Shown: one piece after another, positions 36,940 to 45,773 of the stretch
Layout of the letters: every line of letters starts with the position of its first letter
Numbering within the stretch: position 1 is the first letter of the stretch
Origin: an uncultured Lachnospiraceae bacterium
Lineage (GTDB): Bacteria; Bacillota; Clostridia; Lachnospirales; Lachnospiraceae
Length of the DNA stretch: 64,000 nt
Reading direction: 5' to 3'
Assembly: GCA_910586585.1 (NCBI GenBank)
Contig: CAJUKA010000005.1
Coordinates: 1 to 64,000 of the forward strand
The notes under the pieces: model-generated
Database searches by the model: none
Seen by the model: the letters and a program-made list of their open reading frames with translations, nothing else
What the model was told of the DNA's origin: nothing
Translations under genes and position numbers: made by a program

Positions 36940-37788
36940 TTATAATAATAAGTTTAAATATTTTTCAAAGCAAATGCCATGGTTGGCTGCGATGTGGCTG
37001 CGGGAAGCTTCTTCAATGGCAGGCTGCAAAAAAGTAATGGCTTTTTTGAGAGCATCTTCTATCGTTAGTCCATTTATCAGGCTTCCGGCGATGACAGAAG
37101 CGATTAAATCACCAGTGCCAGAAAAGCTGTCTCCTGTAAAGGGCATTTCCAAATAAAAGCTTTTGTCTGCTGCCACTGCTAGATTTCCCATAAAAGTCTG
37201 CTCAGTTGTGCTTCGGATAATTCCAGTCACAAGAATCGTCTGTTTTTTGCGGGTCTGTCTCAGTAATTTATGCGCGGTATCTTCTGTATAATGCGTATAG
37301 TCAGAGTCGGCTGCATGACTTGTCAATAACAGATAGTCTGTATCTGCAAGAAGACAAAGTTCTGTCAGATTTGGCGTGATAATGTCCGCATGTTTTGTCA
37401 GTTCCTTCATATTATTCAAAAGTTCCGGAGTAAAGATGCGAATCCGTTCCCCATTATCGCCCATAACAGGATCTGCCAGATAAAGGGTATTCTTTGTATG
37501 AAATTTTTCAAGAAAATACAAAACATTGTGCATCTGCGCAGCGCTTCCAAGATATCCTGAATAGATCCCATCAAAGGAAACCTGCATATTTGCCCATTCG
37601 TCTGTGAAATAATTCATCTTGTCTGTATAATCATCACAGTAGTATTCTGGAAAACCGGTCTGTGCGGACAGTATGGCAGTTGGCAGAGGACATGCCTGTA
37701 TCCCTAGTACAGATATCACAGGGATTGCTGCTGTCAGGGAACATTTTCCAAAACCGGACAGATCATTTATCAAGGCTATTTTTTTCAT
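36940..37788 (-). CDS. pdxY: Pyridoxamine/pyridoxal kinase
   Basis: Ribokinase-fold enzyme that phosphorylates vitamin B6 vitamers for PLP salvage. Visible features: NDLSGFGKCSLTAAIPV at the N-terminus, GYLGSAAQ, ADPVMGDNG, TPNLTELCLL and the anion-hole and catalytic motif SGTGD near the C-terminus. 282 residues. AAAGGA precedes the ATG. It is the first gene of a minus-strand run with the ECF S-component, linking uptake to phosphorylation. The symbol is by family; pdxK would be equally fair. Confidence 0.85.
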   Translation of the reverse strand: MKKIALINDLSGFGKCSLTAAIPVISVLGIQACPLPTAILSAQTGFPEYYCDDYTDKMNYFTDEWANMQVSFDGIYSGYLGSAAQMHNVLYFLEKFHTKNTLYLADPVMGDNGERIRIFTPELLNNMKELTKHADIITPNLTELCLLADTDYLLLTSHAADSDYTHYTEDTAHKLLRQTRKKQTILVTGIIRSTTEQTFMGNLAVAADKSFYLEMPFTGDSFSGTGDLIASVIAGSLINGLTIEDALKKAITFLQPAIEEASRSHIAANHGICFEKYLNLLL

Positions 37789-37987
37789 TGCAGTAAATTC
37801 CTTTCAGATAATGGGATTTTGTTACCAATTAACAATATATAATATAAAGTGTCAGTATGAAAATACACAATTTTTAGAAAATATTAGGGGACAGTTTTAA
37901 ACCTTGAAAAAAATTCGTGCTATTGCGAACGAGAACAGATGTTATTTAATATATTATGGATAAAGTGGTTTATGTGGGAACAGGTCA

Positions 37988-38539
37988 ATGGAAAATAATG
38001 CAAAAAAAATTGTAAGTGACTGTAATTTTTCTGGTATCAGACCAGCAATGATGGATTTGCCCTATCCGCCGATACAGGTGAGGGAGAAAAATAGGGATTA
38101 TGCAGATTTGCTTAGTATTGATTACTGTGGAATGGTGTCGGAATTGTCTGCAATTACGCAATATATTAATAATCAAAATCGGATGTTTTGTGAAAACTGT
38201 TCTATGGCGAGAACAATTTTGGGGATTGCAATGGCGGAAATGATGCATCTGCAAAAATTAGGGGAACTGATTCATCTGCTGGGAGGAAAGGTTTGTTTCG
38301 TATCCAGGCAGCCAGGCGGACGGCAGTGGATGTGGTCGCCGGAATGTCTCGCAATTCCTGAAAATTTTGATAAAATGCTGTTGGCGGATATTGAGAGTGA
38401 GCGGGCAGCTATTAACCAGTATCAAATGCATATCAAAAGGATACAGGATACATATGTGAATGATGTGCTATGCAGAATTATAAAGGATGAAGAATATCAT
38501 ATTATGATGCTGCGTGCAATGCTGAATCAAATTGAGTAG
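37988..38539 (+). CDS. Ferritin-like di-iron protein
   Basis: 183 residues forming a four-helix-bundle ferritin-like domain. Metal ligands are visible as E-x2-H in AEMMHLQKL and DEEYHIMML, with further glutamates in VSELSAITQY and ADIESERAAINQY. Such short clostridial proteins belong to the rubrerythrin/manganese-catalase-like group. Possible roles are peroxide reduction or iron handling in an anaerobe. The ribosome site is weak (GGGAACAGG). Confidence 0.75.
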   Translation: MENNAKKIVSDCNFSGIRPAMMDLPYPPIQVREKNRDYADLLSIDYCGMVSELSAITQYINNQNRMFCENCSMARTILGIAMAEMMHLQKLGELIHLLGGKVCFVSRQPGGRQWMWSPECLAIPENFDKMLLADIESERAAINQYQMHIKRIQDTYVNDVLCRIIKDEEYHIMMLRAMLNQIE

Positions 38540-38572
38540 GGAAGATTCATAACAGTTCAGCCATGCCCATTT

Positions 38573-38629
38573 ATAAGTTGTCGGGTTGTACATCCTGTCC
38601 ATTAATTTAGACTATTTCCGACAACTTAT
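38573..38629. repeat. 12-bp inverted repeat after the ferritin-like gene
   Basis: ATAAGTTGTCGG (38573-38584) is mirrored exactly as CCGACAACTTAT (38618-38629), with 33 bases between. It lies at the 5' edge of a broken nuclease-like gene and may be a terminator of the ferritin-like gene or a mobile-element end. No T-run follows immediately. Confidence 0.4.
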
Positions 38630-39003
38630 TTAATAATTCGGGAAAAAAGAATGTAGTAATCAAAAATGAGATTGGAGATTTTTTTCTGGGAAATAATATC
38701 TTTGAATACAAGTCGCCAGGCGATGATATAAATGCAGGAACATTTTACAAGGTGTTATCCTATGCTTGTCTGTATATGGCATCAGAAGCAAACACGAAAC
38801 GGTTTAAGCAAATGATACAGGAGGGTGATGAAATGTGTGAGGAATTAAAAGAACTGCTGGCACCAGAGATTGTAGAATTTAAGGTACGGCTGGCAGAACA
38901 GGATGCAAAGTTAGCAGATAACGCAGCAAAGCTAGCAGATAACGCAGCTGAAATTGCAAAGCTTAAAAAATGCTTGCAGAGGCAGGCATTGAGGTATAGA
39001 TAA
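38611..39003 (+). pseudogene. Internally deleted Rpn/PD-(D/E)XK-type protein
   Basis: In one frame, after TAG 38608, the sequence reads KNVVIKNEIGDFFLGNNI, then FEYKSPGDD and FYKVLSYACLYMASE. These are the nuclease-core phrases (EYKSP) of the Rpn-like family common in Lachnospiraceae. It then jumps straight to KQMIQEGDEMCEELKELL and a coiled tail with two LADNAAKLADNAAEIAKL units. The middle of the family is missing and no start codon precedes the core; the first possible start is GTG 38752. I call it a remnant with a large internal deletion. Confidence 0.6.
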
Positions 39004-39207
39004 TGAAAACTATTTAACATGGATGTTATTGTATGGAATCGAGACAAAGCGATAGATAACATAAAACATTCAGGTAAAAAGGGATATCCGCAGCCTCTTG
39101 AACTCAAATAAAGAGAAGCCTTATAAGAATGCGCATGAGTCATAAAGTAACACACAAGAATTTGATAGATATCAGCCCGCTATTCCATTGCTATTCTACA
39201 ATATGGA

Positions 39208-39252
39208 TTGAGAAAACCTCTCTGATACAGTATAATAGGGTATCAGGGAGGT
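39208..39252 (+). promoter_or_regulatory. bceR-type promoter with palindrome across the -10 box
   Basis: TTGAGA (39208-39213), a 17-base spacer and TATAAT (39231-39236) form a near-consensus promoter. ACCTCTCTGATAC (39216-39228) and GTATCAGGGAGGT (39240-39252) are inverted repeats with 12 of 13 matches centred on the -10 box, a probable operator. The right arm also supplies the GGGAGG ribosome site. Confidence 0.75.
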
Positions 39253-39258
39253 ATCTTT

Positions 39259-39924
39259 ATGAAGAAAATATATATCGTTGAAGATGATTTGACCATACAG
39301 GCACAGCTAAAGACCCTTTTATCCGGAAATGGATATGAGGTTTTTGCTGTTACAGACTTTTCCCAGACAATCCAGCAAATAAAAGCGTTTGTTCCACATT
39401 TAGTTATTTTGGATATAAAGCTGCCAGGAAACAATGGCTTTGAAATATGCTCGGAGATTCGCACTTTTTCAGAAATTCCTATTATTTTTGTGACAAGCAG
39501 CAACACAGATATGGACGAACTGAACAGCATTATGCTGGGTGGCGACGCTTTTATTACAAAGCCCTACAACACTGCAATCCTGCTTGCCAAAATTGCTGCA
39601 CTGTTAAAACGGGCATACCCTTCCCCGCAAGAAGAATTTTTTACATGGAACGGAGCAACGCTGCACCCCGCAAGCAGTGTAATAGAATACAACGGGCAAA
39701 AGGCGGAATTGACAAAAAATGAATTGAAAATCCTATACTATCTTTTTAAGAACGCTGGAAAAATCTGCCCCCGAAATGACATTGTGGACTTTCTTTGGGA
39801 TAATCAACTATATGTTGATGATAATGCCCTAAGTGTCAATGTTGCCCGTATTCGTGATAAACTCAATAAAATCGGACTTACTGATTTTGTTAAGACAAAA
39901 CACAGACAAGGATATACATTATGA
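39259..39924 (+). CDS. bceR: OmpR-family response regulator of a Bce-type module
   Basis: 221 residues. The receiver (1-115) has acidic pocket residues D9/D10, phospho-acceptor D52 (LDIKLPG), a Thr/Ser (VTSS) and K near 101 (TKPYN). The winged-helix DNA-binding domain (about 125-221) ends with VARIRDKLNKIGLTDF. The gene overlaps the kinase start by an ATGA. It precedes a BceS-like kinase and a BceAB-like transporter, the standard peptide-antibiotic sensing module. The symbol is by module type, not by tested function. Confidence 0.88.
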   Translation: MKKIYIVEDDLTIQAQLKTLLSGNGYEVFAVTDFSQTIQQIKAFVPHLVILDIKLPGNNGFEICSEIRTFSEIPIIFVTSSNTDMDELNSIMLGGDAFITKPYNTAILLAKIAALLKRAYPSPQEEFFTWNGATLHPASSVIEYNGQKAELTKNELKILYYLFKNAGKICPRNDIVDFLWDNQLYVDDNALSVNVARIRDKLNKIGLTDFVKTKHRQGYTL

Positions 39925-40934
39925 GTGGAAAACTATATCTAAAAAATCAAGTACCAGCTATTCTTGTAAACCTTATGGGTATGCTGGCGCTTGCCTTGTT
40001 TTTATTTGCAAATGGAAACCAGTTTCAAACTGTTCTGTTTATCTTTACAGTCTGGTTTATTATTTTAACCACTTATCTATTGGTTGTTTACTATGTGCGA
40101 AAGAGGTATTTGAATCAATTACTGGATATGACAGAACGGTTAGAAGAACGGTATCTAATACCGGAAATTATGACGATACCGGGGAAAGCAGACGAGCAGG
40201 TTTTTTATCAGATTATGAAGATGGCAGAAAAATCCATGCTTGAAAAAATAGGCGCAATACAAAATGAGCGAAAAGAATATAAAGAATACATTGAGCAGTG
40301 GATACATGAAGTAAAAACACCGATTACGGCAATAAAGCTGCTTTGTGAGAATAACCGTTCCCCTTTTGCCAGAGAAATACTGGCAGAGTTAGAGCATATC
40401 AATCAATATACGGAACAGGCACTTTATTATGCCAGAAGTGAACATACAGAGAAAGACTATTCTGTCCGTGAGACAAACTTATGTGATGTTGTGCATCGTG
40501 CAGTCGCAGACAATAAATATCTCCTGCGCCAAAGTAACATGACGATTACGATAGATGATATAGAGACAAAAGTTTATACGGATGATAAGTGGGTTCGGTT
40601 CATCTTAAATCAGATTATCGGCAATGCGATAAAATATCGTATCGAACAGCCTGTTTTACACTTTTCTGCGATAAAGACAAATGACAGGGTTGTTTTGGCG
40701 GTCAGCGATAATGGGATAGGTATTCCCAAAAGTGATTTACCCCGTATTTTTGAAAAAGGGTTTACAGGCAAAAACGGGCGGATTGGAAAAAATTCTACGG
40801 GAATGGGTTTGTATCTTTGCAAGCGTCTTTGTGATAAGTTGGGAATCGGGCTTACTGCTCATTCTGAAAGCAAAGGCACAACGATTGCGCTTTCTTTTCA
40901 GATGAATGATTTTATTATCAGGGTGCAGGGGTGA
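39921..40934 (+). CDS. bceS: Intramembrane-sensing histidine kinase (BceS-like)
   Basis: 337 residues. Two closely spaced N-terminal helices (about 11-30 and 38-58) have almost no extracellular loop, the mark of intramembrane-sensing kinases that read the flux of a partner ABC transporter. Phospho-acceptor H129 is in QWIHEVKTPITA. The ATPase domain has NQIIGNAIKY, DNGIGIP and a GMGLYLCKRL motif. Start and regulator stop overlap (ATGA), so the two are coupled. Confidence 0.88.
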   Translation: MSGKLYLKNQVPAILVNLMGMLALALFLFANGNQFQTVLFIFTVWFIILTTYLLVVYYVRKRYLNQLLDMTERLEERYLIPEIMTIPGKADEQVFYQIMKMAEKSMLEKIGAIQNERKEYKEYIEQWIHEVKTPITAIKLLCENNRSPFAREILAELEHINQYTEQALYYARSEHTEKDYSVRETNLCDVVHRAVADNKYLLRQSNMTITIDDIETKVYTDDKWVRFILNQIIGNAIKYRIEQPVLHFSAIKTNDRVVLAVSDNGIGIPKSDLPRIFEKGFTGKNGRIGKNSTGMGLYLCKRLCDKLGIGLTAHSESKGTTIALSFQMNDFIIRVQG

Positions 40935-41184
40935 TATGCAAGGCAACTATACATATTTGCCCGGCACTTCTTACATTTTTATAATCCGCCTTTCTGCGAA
41001 AGGCACCAATGGGGTTATGAAACCTTATTTGTGGCTTTCGCTTTTCAAGTTTTTGTGATATAATTTTCCTACCTCAAAATATAAATATGGCATCCCGGCA
41101 TCAGTATCAGATGCACCCATCCGTTTGGTTTTGATGTGCAGGTGCGCCAAAGTAATAGTCTTAAGGTGGGAATATTGATATCCG

Positions 41185-41203
41185 AGGCTCGCTATGCGAG
41201 TCT
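41185..41203 (+). terminator. Hairpin in the bceS-bceA gap
   Basis: The gap 40935-41340 holds no gene. AGGCTCGC and GCGAGTCT pair over a 3-base loop at 41185-41203 (one G-T pair), followed by a weakly T-rich run, so it could end the regulator transcript. A second hairpin, GCCTTTC/GAAAGGC at 40988-41004, has no T-run. Confidence 0.35.
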
Positions 41204-41250
41204 ATTTGTGTTACTACACCCCCAAAAATGGCTGTTTTTAGCTTGTTTCA

Positions 41251-41271
41251 AACTTGTAAGAACTTCGTAAG
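41251..41271 (+). promoter_or_regulatory. Direct repeat upstream of bceA, likely regulator site
   Basis: AACTTGTAAG and AACTTCGTAAG follow each other at 41251-41271, an 11-bp-type direct repeat suited to an OmpR-family dimer. Downstream, TTGATA and TACAAT are spaced too widely for a good sigma-A promoter (about 21 bases), which fits an activated promoter for the transporter genes. Confidence 0.5.
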
Positions 41272-41340
41272 AAAACTTGATACAAAAAATGAAAAGCACC
41301 CTTTACAATAGAGGCATAAAACAGTAAGGAGGCTTATCAA

Positions 41341-42108
41341 ATGAACACAATTTTGAAACTGGAGCATATCCAGAAATACTATGGCAATGGCGGAAATATT
41401 ACCAAAGCCATCAGGGATATTAGCTTTTCCGTTGAAGCCGGGGAATTTCTCGGCATTATGGGGGCATCCGGCTCTGGAAAAACAACGCTGCTCAACTGTA
41501 TTTCCACCATTGATACAGTTAGTGCGGGGCACATTTTTTTAGAGGGAACAGATGTGACAGAAATCAAGCCAAAATCCCTTGCCCGTTTTCGCAGGGAAAA
41601 TTTGGGGTTTGTATTTCAAGATTTCAATTTATTAGATACACTGACAATTTCAGAAAACATTGCGCTGGCACTGGCAATCAATCACACACCTGCCGGGAGT
41701 GTAGAACCCCGTATTCTGGAAATAGCCGGGAAACTGAATATCAGTGACATCCTAAACAAATATCCCTATCAGGTATCAGGGGGGCAAAAGCAGCGCTGCG
41801 CCTGTGCAAGAGCGATTATCAACAATCCCAGACTCTTATTGGCAGATGAACCCACAGGGGCATTAGACAGCCATTCATCTCAAATGCTGTTGTCTACCAT
41901 CCAAAGTATCAATGAGCAGCTTAGGGCAACCATTCTTATGGTAACGCATGACGCTTTTACCGCCAGCTATGCAAGCCGTATCCTCTTTTTGAAAGACGGG
42001 GAAATCTTTATGGAACTGCGTAAGGGCAATGACAGCAGAAACGCCTTTTTTGATAAAATACTGAATGTCCTTACTATCATTGGAGGAGGACAGAGCCATG
42101 TATGCTAA
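41341..42108 (+). CDS. bceA: ABC transporter ATPase (BceA-like)
   Basis: 255 residues with Walker A GASGSGKT (41-48), signature VSGGQKQR (about 146), Walker B LLLADEPTGALD and the H-loop VTHD. It closely resembles MacB/LolD-type ATPases that pair with ten-helix BceB permeases to confer resistance to peptide antibiotics. AAGGAGG lies before the ATG. Its stop overlaps the permease start region by about 11 bases. Confidence 0.92.
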   Translation: MNTILKLEHIQKYYGNGGNITKAIRDISFSVEAGEFLGIMGASGSGKTTLLNCISTIDTVSAGHIFLEGTDVTEIKPKSLARFRRENLGFVFQDFNLLDTLTISENIALALAINHTPAGSVEPRILEIAGKLNISDILNKYPYQVSGGQKQRCACARAIINNPRLLLADEPTGALDSHSSQMLLSTIQSINEQLRATILMVTHDAFTASYASRILFLKDGEIFMELRKGNDSRNAFFDKILNVLTIIGGGQSHVC

Positions 42109-44305
42109 ACTAATTTTCAAAAATGCAAAGCGGTCTGCAAAAGATTATTTGATTTACATTGTCACAATGACCATCTGCGTTACCCTGTTTTATGCGTTTC
42201 TCTCTATTTCCAGCAGCTATTATAACCCGGATATAGGAAGTGAGTATGATTTTACTCTGTTAAGCGATGGAATGAAAGCGGTAATCTGCATGATAACATT
42301 GCTGTTGTTATTCTTGATACGGTTTGTCAACCATTATATGCTCCGGCAGAAACAAAAAGAGTTTGCCATTCAATCTATTATGGGAATGGAACAAAAGACC
42401 ATTGGAAGAATTTTCTTCGCAGAAACACTGATTATGGGATTGATTTCAATTCTGATTGGTATTTTTTTCGGCGTATTTTGTTCCCAGTTTATAACGGCAA
42501 TGCTCCTTACGGCTTATGAAAAGCCCTATGAAATATCATGGACTTTATTCCCGGATACGGTTTTATGGACAGTGGCATTTTTTGTTTTTAGTTTTTTAGT
42601 GGTAGGTATTTTCAATACCCGTACCATCCAGAAAACGAAAATTATTACTATGCTTTCCGCAGAGAAAGAGAACGAGCCGGAACCGGGAAACAGCCGTTGG
42701 ATTTCTGTTGCAGTAATATTCTTTGAACTGATTACAGTATGGGCATTGATTACAGGAATACAAAAGGTTTGGTTTTATTATGACGCCCGCTTTCCGTTTC
42801 CGGTACAGCTCATGTATTGGGGAAATATTCTTTTTCCGCTGCTCACTTTGCTTTGGCCTGTATTTTGCCTGATTAAAAAAAGAAAAAAGAATATGCTTAT
42901 AACTGGCTTGCTGATATGTTCTGTACTAAATGCTTTTGCAACAGCCAGTGTTGCGCCATTAGCAAATAAATATTATCTGCCTTTAGGTGCTGGAATGCTC
43001 AATCAATATCTGATGTTTCTTTTGACTGATCTGCTTTTCTTTATAGGTGCATTGATTTATCTTGCCAGCAGCTTTATTGTCACATGGAAAGAAAAATCAC
43101 CAGAACACCGATACCATGGGGAAGCACTGTTCTTTTACGGTCAGATTACTTCAAAATTAAATACGACCAGTAAAACAATGACATTGATTTGCATAACTCT
43201 TGTGCTTGCTATTTTCCTGTTTATTGCTGCGCCTGTTTTGACGGGCTGGGCTTCTGGCTATCTGGGTGCACGTTCTATGTATGATGTGCAGGTATATTCC
43301 ATGTACAATCGTGTGTATGAAGAAAAAAATCTGCCACAGGACAATTATGAAATCATTACTGATTTTTTTGCATCGCATGAAATAGATACGGCGTATGATT
43401 GCACTTTTAGTTTGTATCTTCCGAAAAAAGCTGATTTTCACAAGCGGATAAAGTATGACTTTCCTGTCGTGGCGATTTCTTTAAGTGATTATAATGCAAT
43501 ACGGAAAATGCTGGGATATGAGCAGATTTCTTTAGGAGATAATGAATTTATAACACAATGGAAAACAATAGCAACGGAAGAAGAAAGAAATCGTTTTATT
43601 GCAGAACATACCAGCGTTGCAACAGATGGGGGAACGCTGAATATTTCCGAGCAGTCTTATTCCAGGGAAGCAATGGGACAAACACTTTATAATTCCTATA
43701 CAGATGTCCTTTATGTATTTCCGGATAAAATATGTGAGGAATTGCTGCCAGTTATGAGAAACCGTTATATTACAACAACAAAAAACATCACTTACGAAAA
43801 CGCAAGGGAGCTGGAAAGGCTTTTTGCAGCAGAATACCCGGAGCAGGCAGAAAGCGGTGCCTTATATGGTGTGCGTTTCAGCACGCTTCAAACAAATAGC
43901 GCAATCGCAAATAACTTTATTCTGCAAACAGGCATGATTTATGGTGCGGTTGTACTGATGGTAATTTGCCTTACAGTGCTTTCTTTACAGCAGCTTTTAG
44001 ACGCAGGACAATATAAATACCGCTTCTCTGTACTCCGAAAATTAGGTGTAGATGAGCAGCATATCAATAAACTTATCTTGAAACAGCTGCGTATATGGTT
44101 TGGGCTTCCAATTATCGTAGCAATCATGATAGCCGCTGTTGTGATTGGTTATTTTATTCAGACCATATCAGCCGAAGTCTCTGCATATATAGGTTTTACC
44201 ACATTGATGTTACAGATTGGGGTAACAGTGGGAATTCTGGTAATCTTGTTGTTTTGCTATTTTATCAGCACATGGGTTATCTTTAGACGTTCTGTTAATT
44301 CGTAG
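42098..44305 (+). CDS. bceB: FtsX-like ABC permease (BceB-like)
   Basis: About 735 residues from ATG 42098, chosen for GAGGAGG upstream. About ten membrane helices: an FtsX-like block at the N-terminus, one after a long extracellular domain (about 430-600), and a C-terminal FtsX block (ending LLFCYFISTWVIF). The large external domain between helices 7 and 8 is the feature thought to bind the peptide or its lipid target in BceB proteins. It works with the upstream ATPase and signals to the upstream kinase. Confidence 0.9.
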   Translation: MYAKLIFKNAKRSAKDYLIYIVTMTICVTLFYAFLSISSSYYNPDIGSEYDFTLLSDGMKAVICMITLLLLFLIRFVNHYMLRQKQKEFAIQSIMGMEQKTIGRIFFAETLIMGLISILIGIFFGVFCSQFITAMLLTAYEKPYEISWTLFPDTVLWTVAFFVFSFLVVGIFNTRTIQKTKIITMLSAEKENEPEPGNSRWISVAVIFFELITVWALITGIQKVWFYYDARFPFPVQLMYWGNILFPLLTLLWPVFCLIKKRKKNMLITGLLICSVLNAFATASVAPLANKYYLPLGAGMLNQYLMFLLTDLLFFIGALIYLASSFIVTWKEKSPEHRYHGEALFFYGQITSKLNTTSKTMTLICITLVLAIFLFIAAPVLTGWASGYLGARSMYDVQVYSMYNRVYEEKNLPQDNYEIITDFFASHEIDTAYDCTFSLYLPKKADFHKRIKYDFPVVAISLSDYNAIRKMLGYEQISLGDNEFITQWKTIATEEERNRFIAEHTSVATDGGTLNISEQSYSREAMGQTLYNSYTDVLYVFPDKICEELLPVMRNRYITTTKNITYENARELERLFAAEYPEQAESGALYGVRFSTLQTNSAIANNFILQTGMIYGAVVLMVICLTVLSLQQLLDAGQYKYRFSVLRKLGVDEQHINKLILKQLRIWFGLPIIVAIMIAAVVIGYFIQTISAEVSAYIGFTTLMLQIGVTVGILVILLFCYFISTWVIFRRSVNS

Positions 44306-44339
44306 TGCGGCTTACACGATCCGGAAAGAAGGAATTTCT

Positions 44340-44450
44340 ATGATTTGTACAGAAGCGTACAAGGAGCATATCGAATACACATTTAACGTCTTTTGCAGAA
44401 TCGTCATACGCTATGCAGCTGTCAACGCATGGAGGAAAAGGGAGCGGCAA
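44340..44450 (+). pseudogene. Truncated sigma-like gene, paralogue of 47271-47720
   Basis: From ATG 44340 the frame encodes ICTEAYKEHIEYTFNVFC and a stretch ending VNAWRKRE. This matches the first 33 residues of the intact sigma-like protein at 47271 (ACTEAYKEHIEYTFNAFC). Near 44440 it stops matching, and another gene fragment begins in a different frame. It is the 5' stub of a decayed mobile-element gene. Confidence 0.7.
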
Positions 44451-44530
44451 GCCCTTAATCGTGACAACAAATTCGACGCTGAAGGAATTGCAGAACCCGG
44501 AGAACGCGGCCCATGCCCTGCGCTTAAACT
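44440..44530 (+). pseudogene. DnaC/IstB-like ATPase fragment
   Basis: In the frame open from 44413, SGKPLIVTTNSTLKELQN is followed by PENAAHALRL. This resembles the sensor-I region of DnaC/IstB-like helicase-loader ATPases carried by Tn916/Tn1549-type elements (GKPLIVTTNLTLKEL). No Walker motifs precede it and the sequence ends at the acetyltransferase gene. It is fused by deletion to the sigma-like stub. Confidence 0.6.
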
Positions 44531-44532
44531 GT

Positions 44533-45006
44533 TTATCCCAAAACAAGCTCATAAAGATGAAATGGCATGGGAATACCTATATCGACATAAGTAATATCCA
44601 CAGTATCCACATATTTAAAACCGTATGACTGATACATTTTGACAGGTATATCATTCCCTTTCAGACAGTCTAATCGTATTGCTTTCCAACCTCTGTTTCT
44701 TGCTGTCCGGATTGCATGTTCGACAAGCTGCTTTGAATATCCACGCCCGCCATAATCCGGCAGAACACGAAGTGCGTGCATAATGACTACTTCATTTTTT
44801 GCGGCGTTGATTTGCCAGTGAACTGTATTATATGCACTGTCGCAATCATGGTTTAGAATATATGCTGCAACGATTTTATTATCTTCTATGCCGATAAATT
44901 GACATCCGCCTTTGATAGATTCCTCTACCATTGCTTGCGAGGGAAAACCACCTTTATCCCCGTTTGGCAGGAAACTTTTTTCACCAAGGACATCACACAT
45001 TCCCAC
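44533..45006 (-). CDS. GNAT-family N-acetyltransferase, possibly N-terminally shortened
   Basis: 157 residues with the acetyl-CoA-binding signature VLPDYGGRGYSKQLV and a C-terminal YQSYGFKYVD typical of GNAT enzymes. Members of this group normally start with about 30 more residues before a QW..GYPS phrase; here it opens MGMCDVLGEKSFLPNGD and lacks a clear ribosome site, so the 5' end may be lost. It is transcribed against the surrounding genes. The substrate is unknown. Confidence 0.7.
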   Translation of the reverse strand: MGMCDVLGEKSFLPNGDKGGFPSQAMVEESIKGGCQFIGIEDNKIVAAYILNHDCDSAYNTVHWQINAAKNEVVIMHALRVLPDYGGRGYSKQLVEHAIRTARNRGWKAIRLDCLKGNDIPVKMYQSYGFKYVDTVDITYVDIGIPMPFHLYELVLG

Positions 45007-45143
45007 GAATGCCGACCGCTACGGCATCCTATTCATTTCTATATTAACAAATAACAAAGCCAATGTTGTTATTCTTCATTTGAATATATATAATATAAAA
45101 CAATCCTAAAAGCAAAATTTGAAATAAATTTTAAAAAATTTTC

Positions 45144-45165
45144 AACTTATGCCCATAAAACCGTA
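45144..45165 (+). promoter_or_regulatory. Candidate ECF-type promoter
   Basis: AAC (45144-45146) and CGTA (45162-45165) are 15 bases apart, resembling the AAC...CGT pattern of ECF sigma promoters. It lies about 50 bases before the ECF sigma gene and would allow autoregulation. Confidence 0.35.
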
Positions 45166-45215
45166 CTTATATATTGAAAGCAGCTTTCAAAAAGATACAA
45201 GGGAGGAAAATTCAT

Positions 45216-45773
45216 GTGGAAGATAATAGGATTGTAGAGTTATACTGGGAGCGAAATGAACAGGCAATTAAAGAAACCTCTTTAAAATATGGTGGATTAT
45301 GCACACATATTGCTCAAAATATTCTATCCAGCTACGAAGATAGCGAGGAATGCGTGAATGATACATTTTTTGCTGTATGGAATGCGATTCCAGATGAGCG
45401 TCCAAATAAATTTTCAGCTTTTGTGAGCAGAATTACAAGAAATTTGGCATTAAAAAAATATGAATATCTTTCTGCGGCAAAGAGAAATCCTGCTGCAATT
45501 ACATCTTTAGATGAATTAGGGGATTGTGTATCTGGAACAAACAGTGTCGAATCTGAAATTGAAAAACGGCATATAGAACGCACAATTGATAAATTCCTTT
45601 GGAGGCAGAGTGAGGAAAAGAGAAATGTTTTCATTAGGCGTTACTGGTATTTTGATTCCATTGAAAATATTTGTAAAAGCACGGGTTTTTCACAAAGTAA
45701 AGTAAAATCCATACTATATGGAATGCGTCAAAAGTTAAGAGGTTACTTAGAAAGCGAGGGATTTGAGGTATGA
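45216..45773 (+). CDS. ECF-type RNA polymerase sigma factor
   Basis: About 185 residues from GTG 45216, chosen because GGAGG sits nine bases upstream; the in-frame TTG at 45174 has none. Region 2 is visible as LSSYEDSEECVNDTFFAVWN, and region 4 as FFDSIENICKSTG-like helix-turn-helix (YWYFDSIENICKSTGFSQSK). Its stop overlaps the ATG of a one-helix membrane protein, the usual sigma/anti-sigma pairing. It likely responds to an envelope signal. Confidence 0.85.
   Translation: MEDNRIVELYWERNEQAIKETSLKYGGLCTHIAQNILSSYEDSEECVNDTFFAVWNAIPDERPNKFSAFVSRITRNLALKKYEYLSAAKRNPAAITSLDELGDCVSGTNSVESEIEKRHIERTIDKFLWRQSEEKRNVFIRRYWYFDSIENICKSTGFSQSKVKSILYGMRQKLRGYLESEGFEV

Noticed and set aside
40935..41340. 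Possible riboswitch in the gap between bceS and bceA
   Set aside because: Only two short isolated hairpins are visible; no known aptamer core could be recognised.
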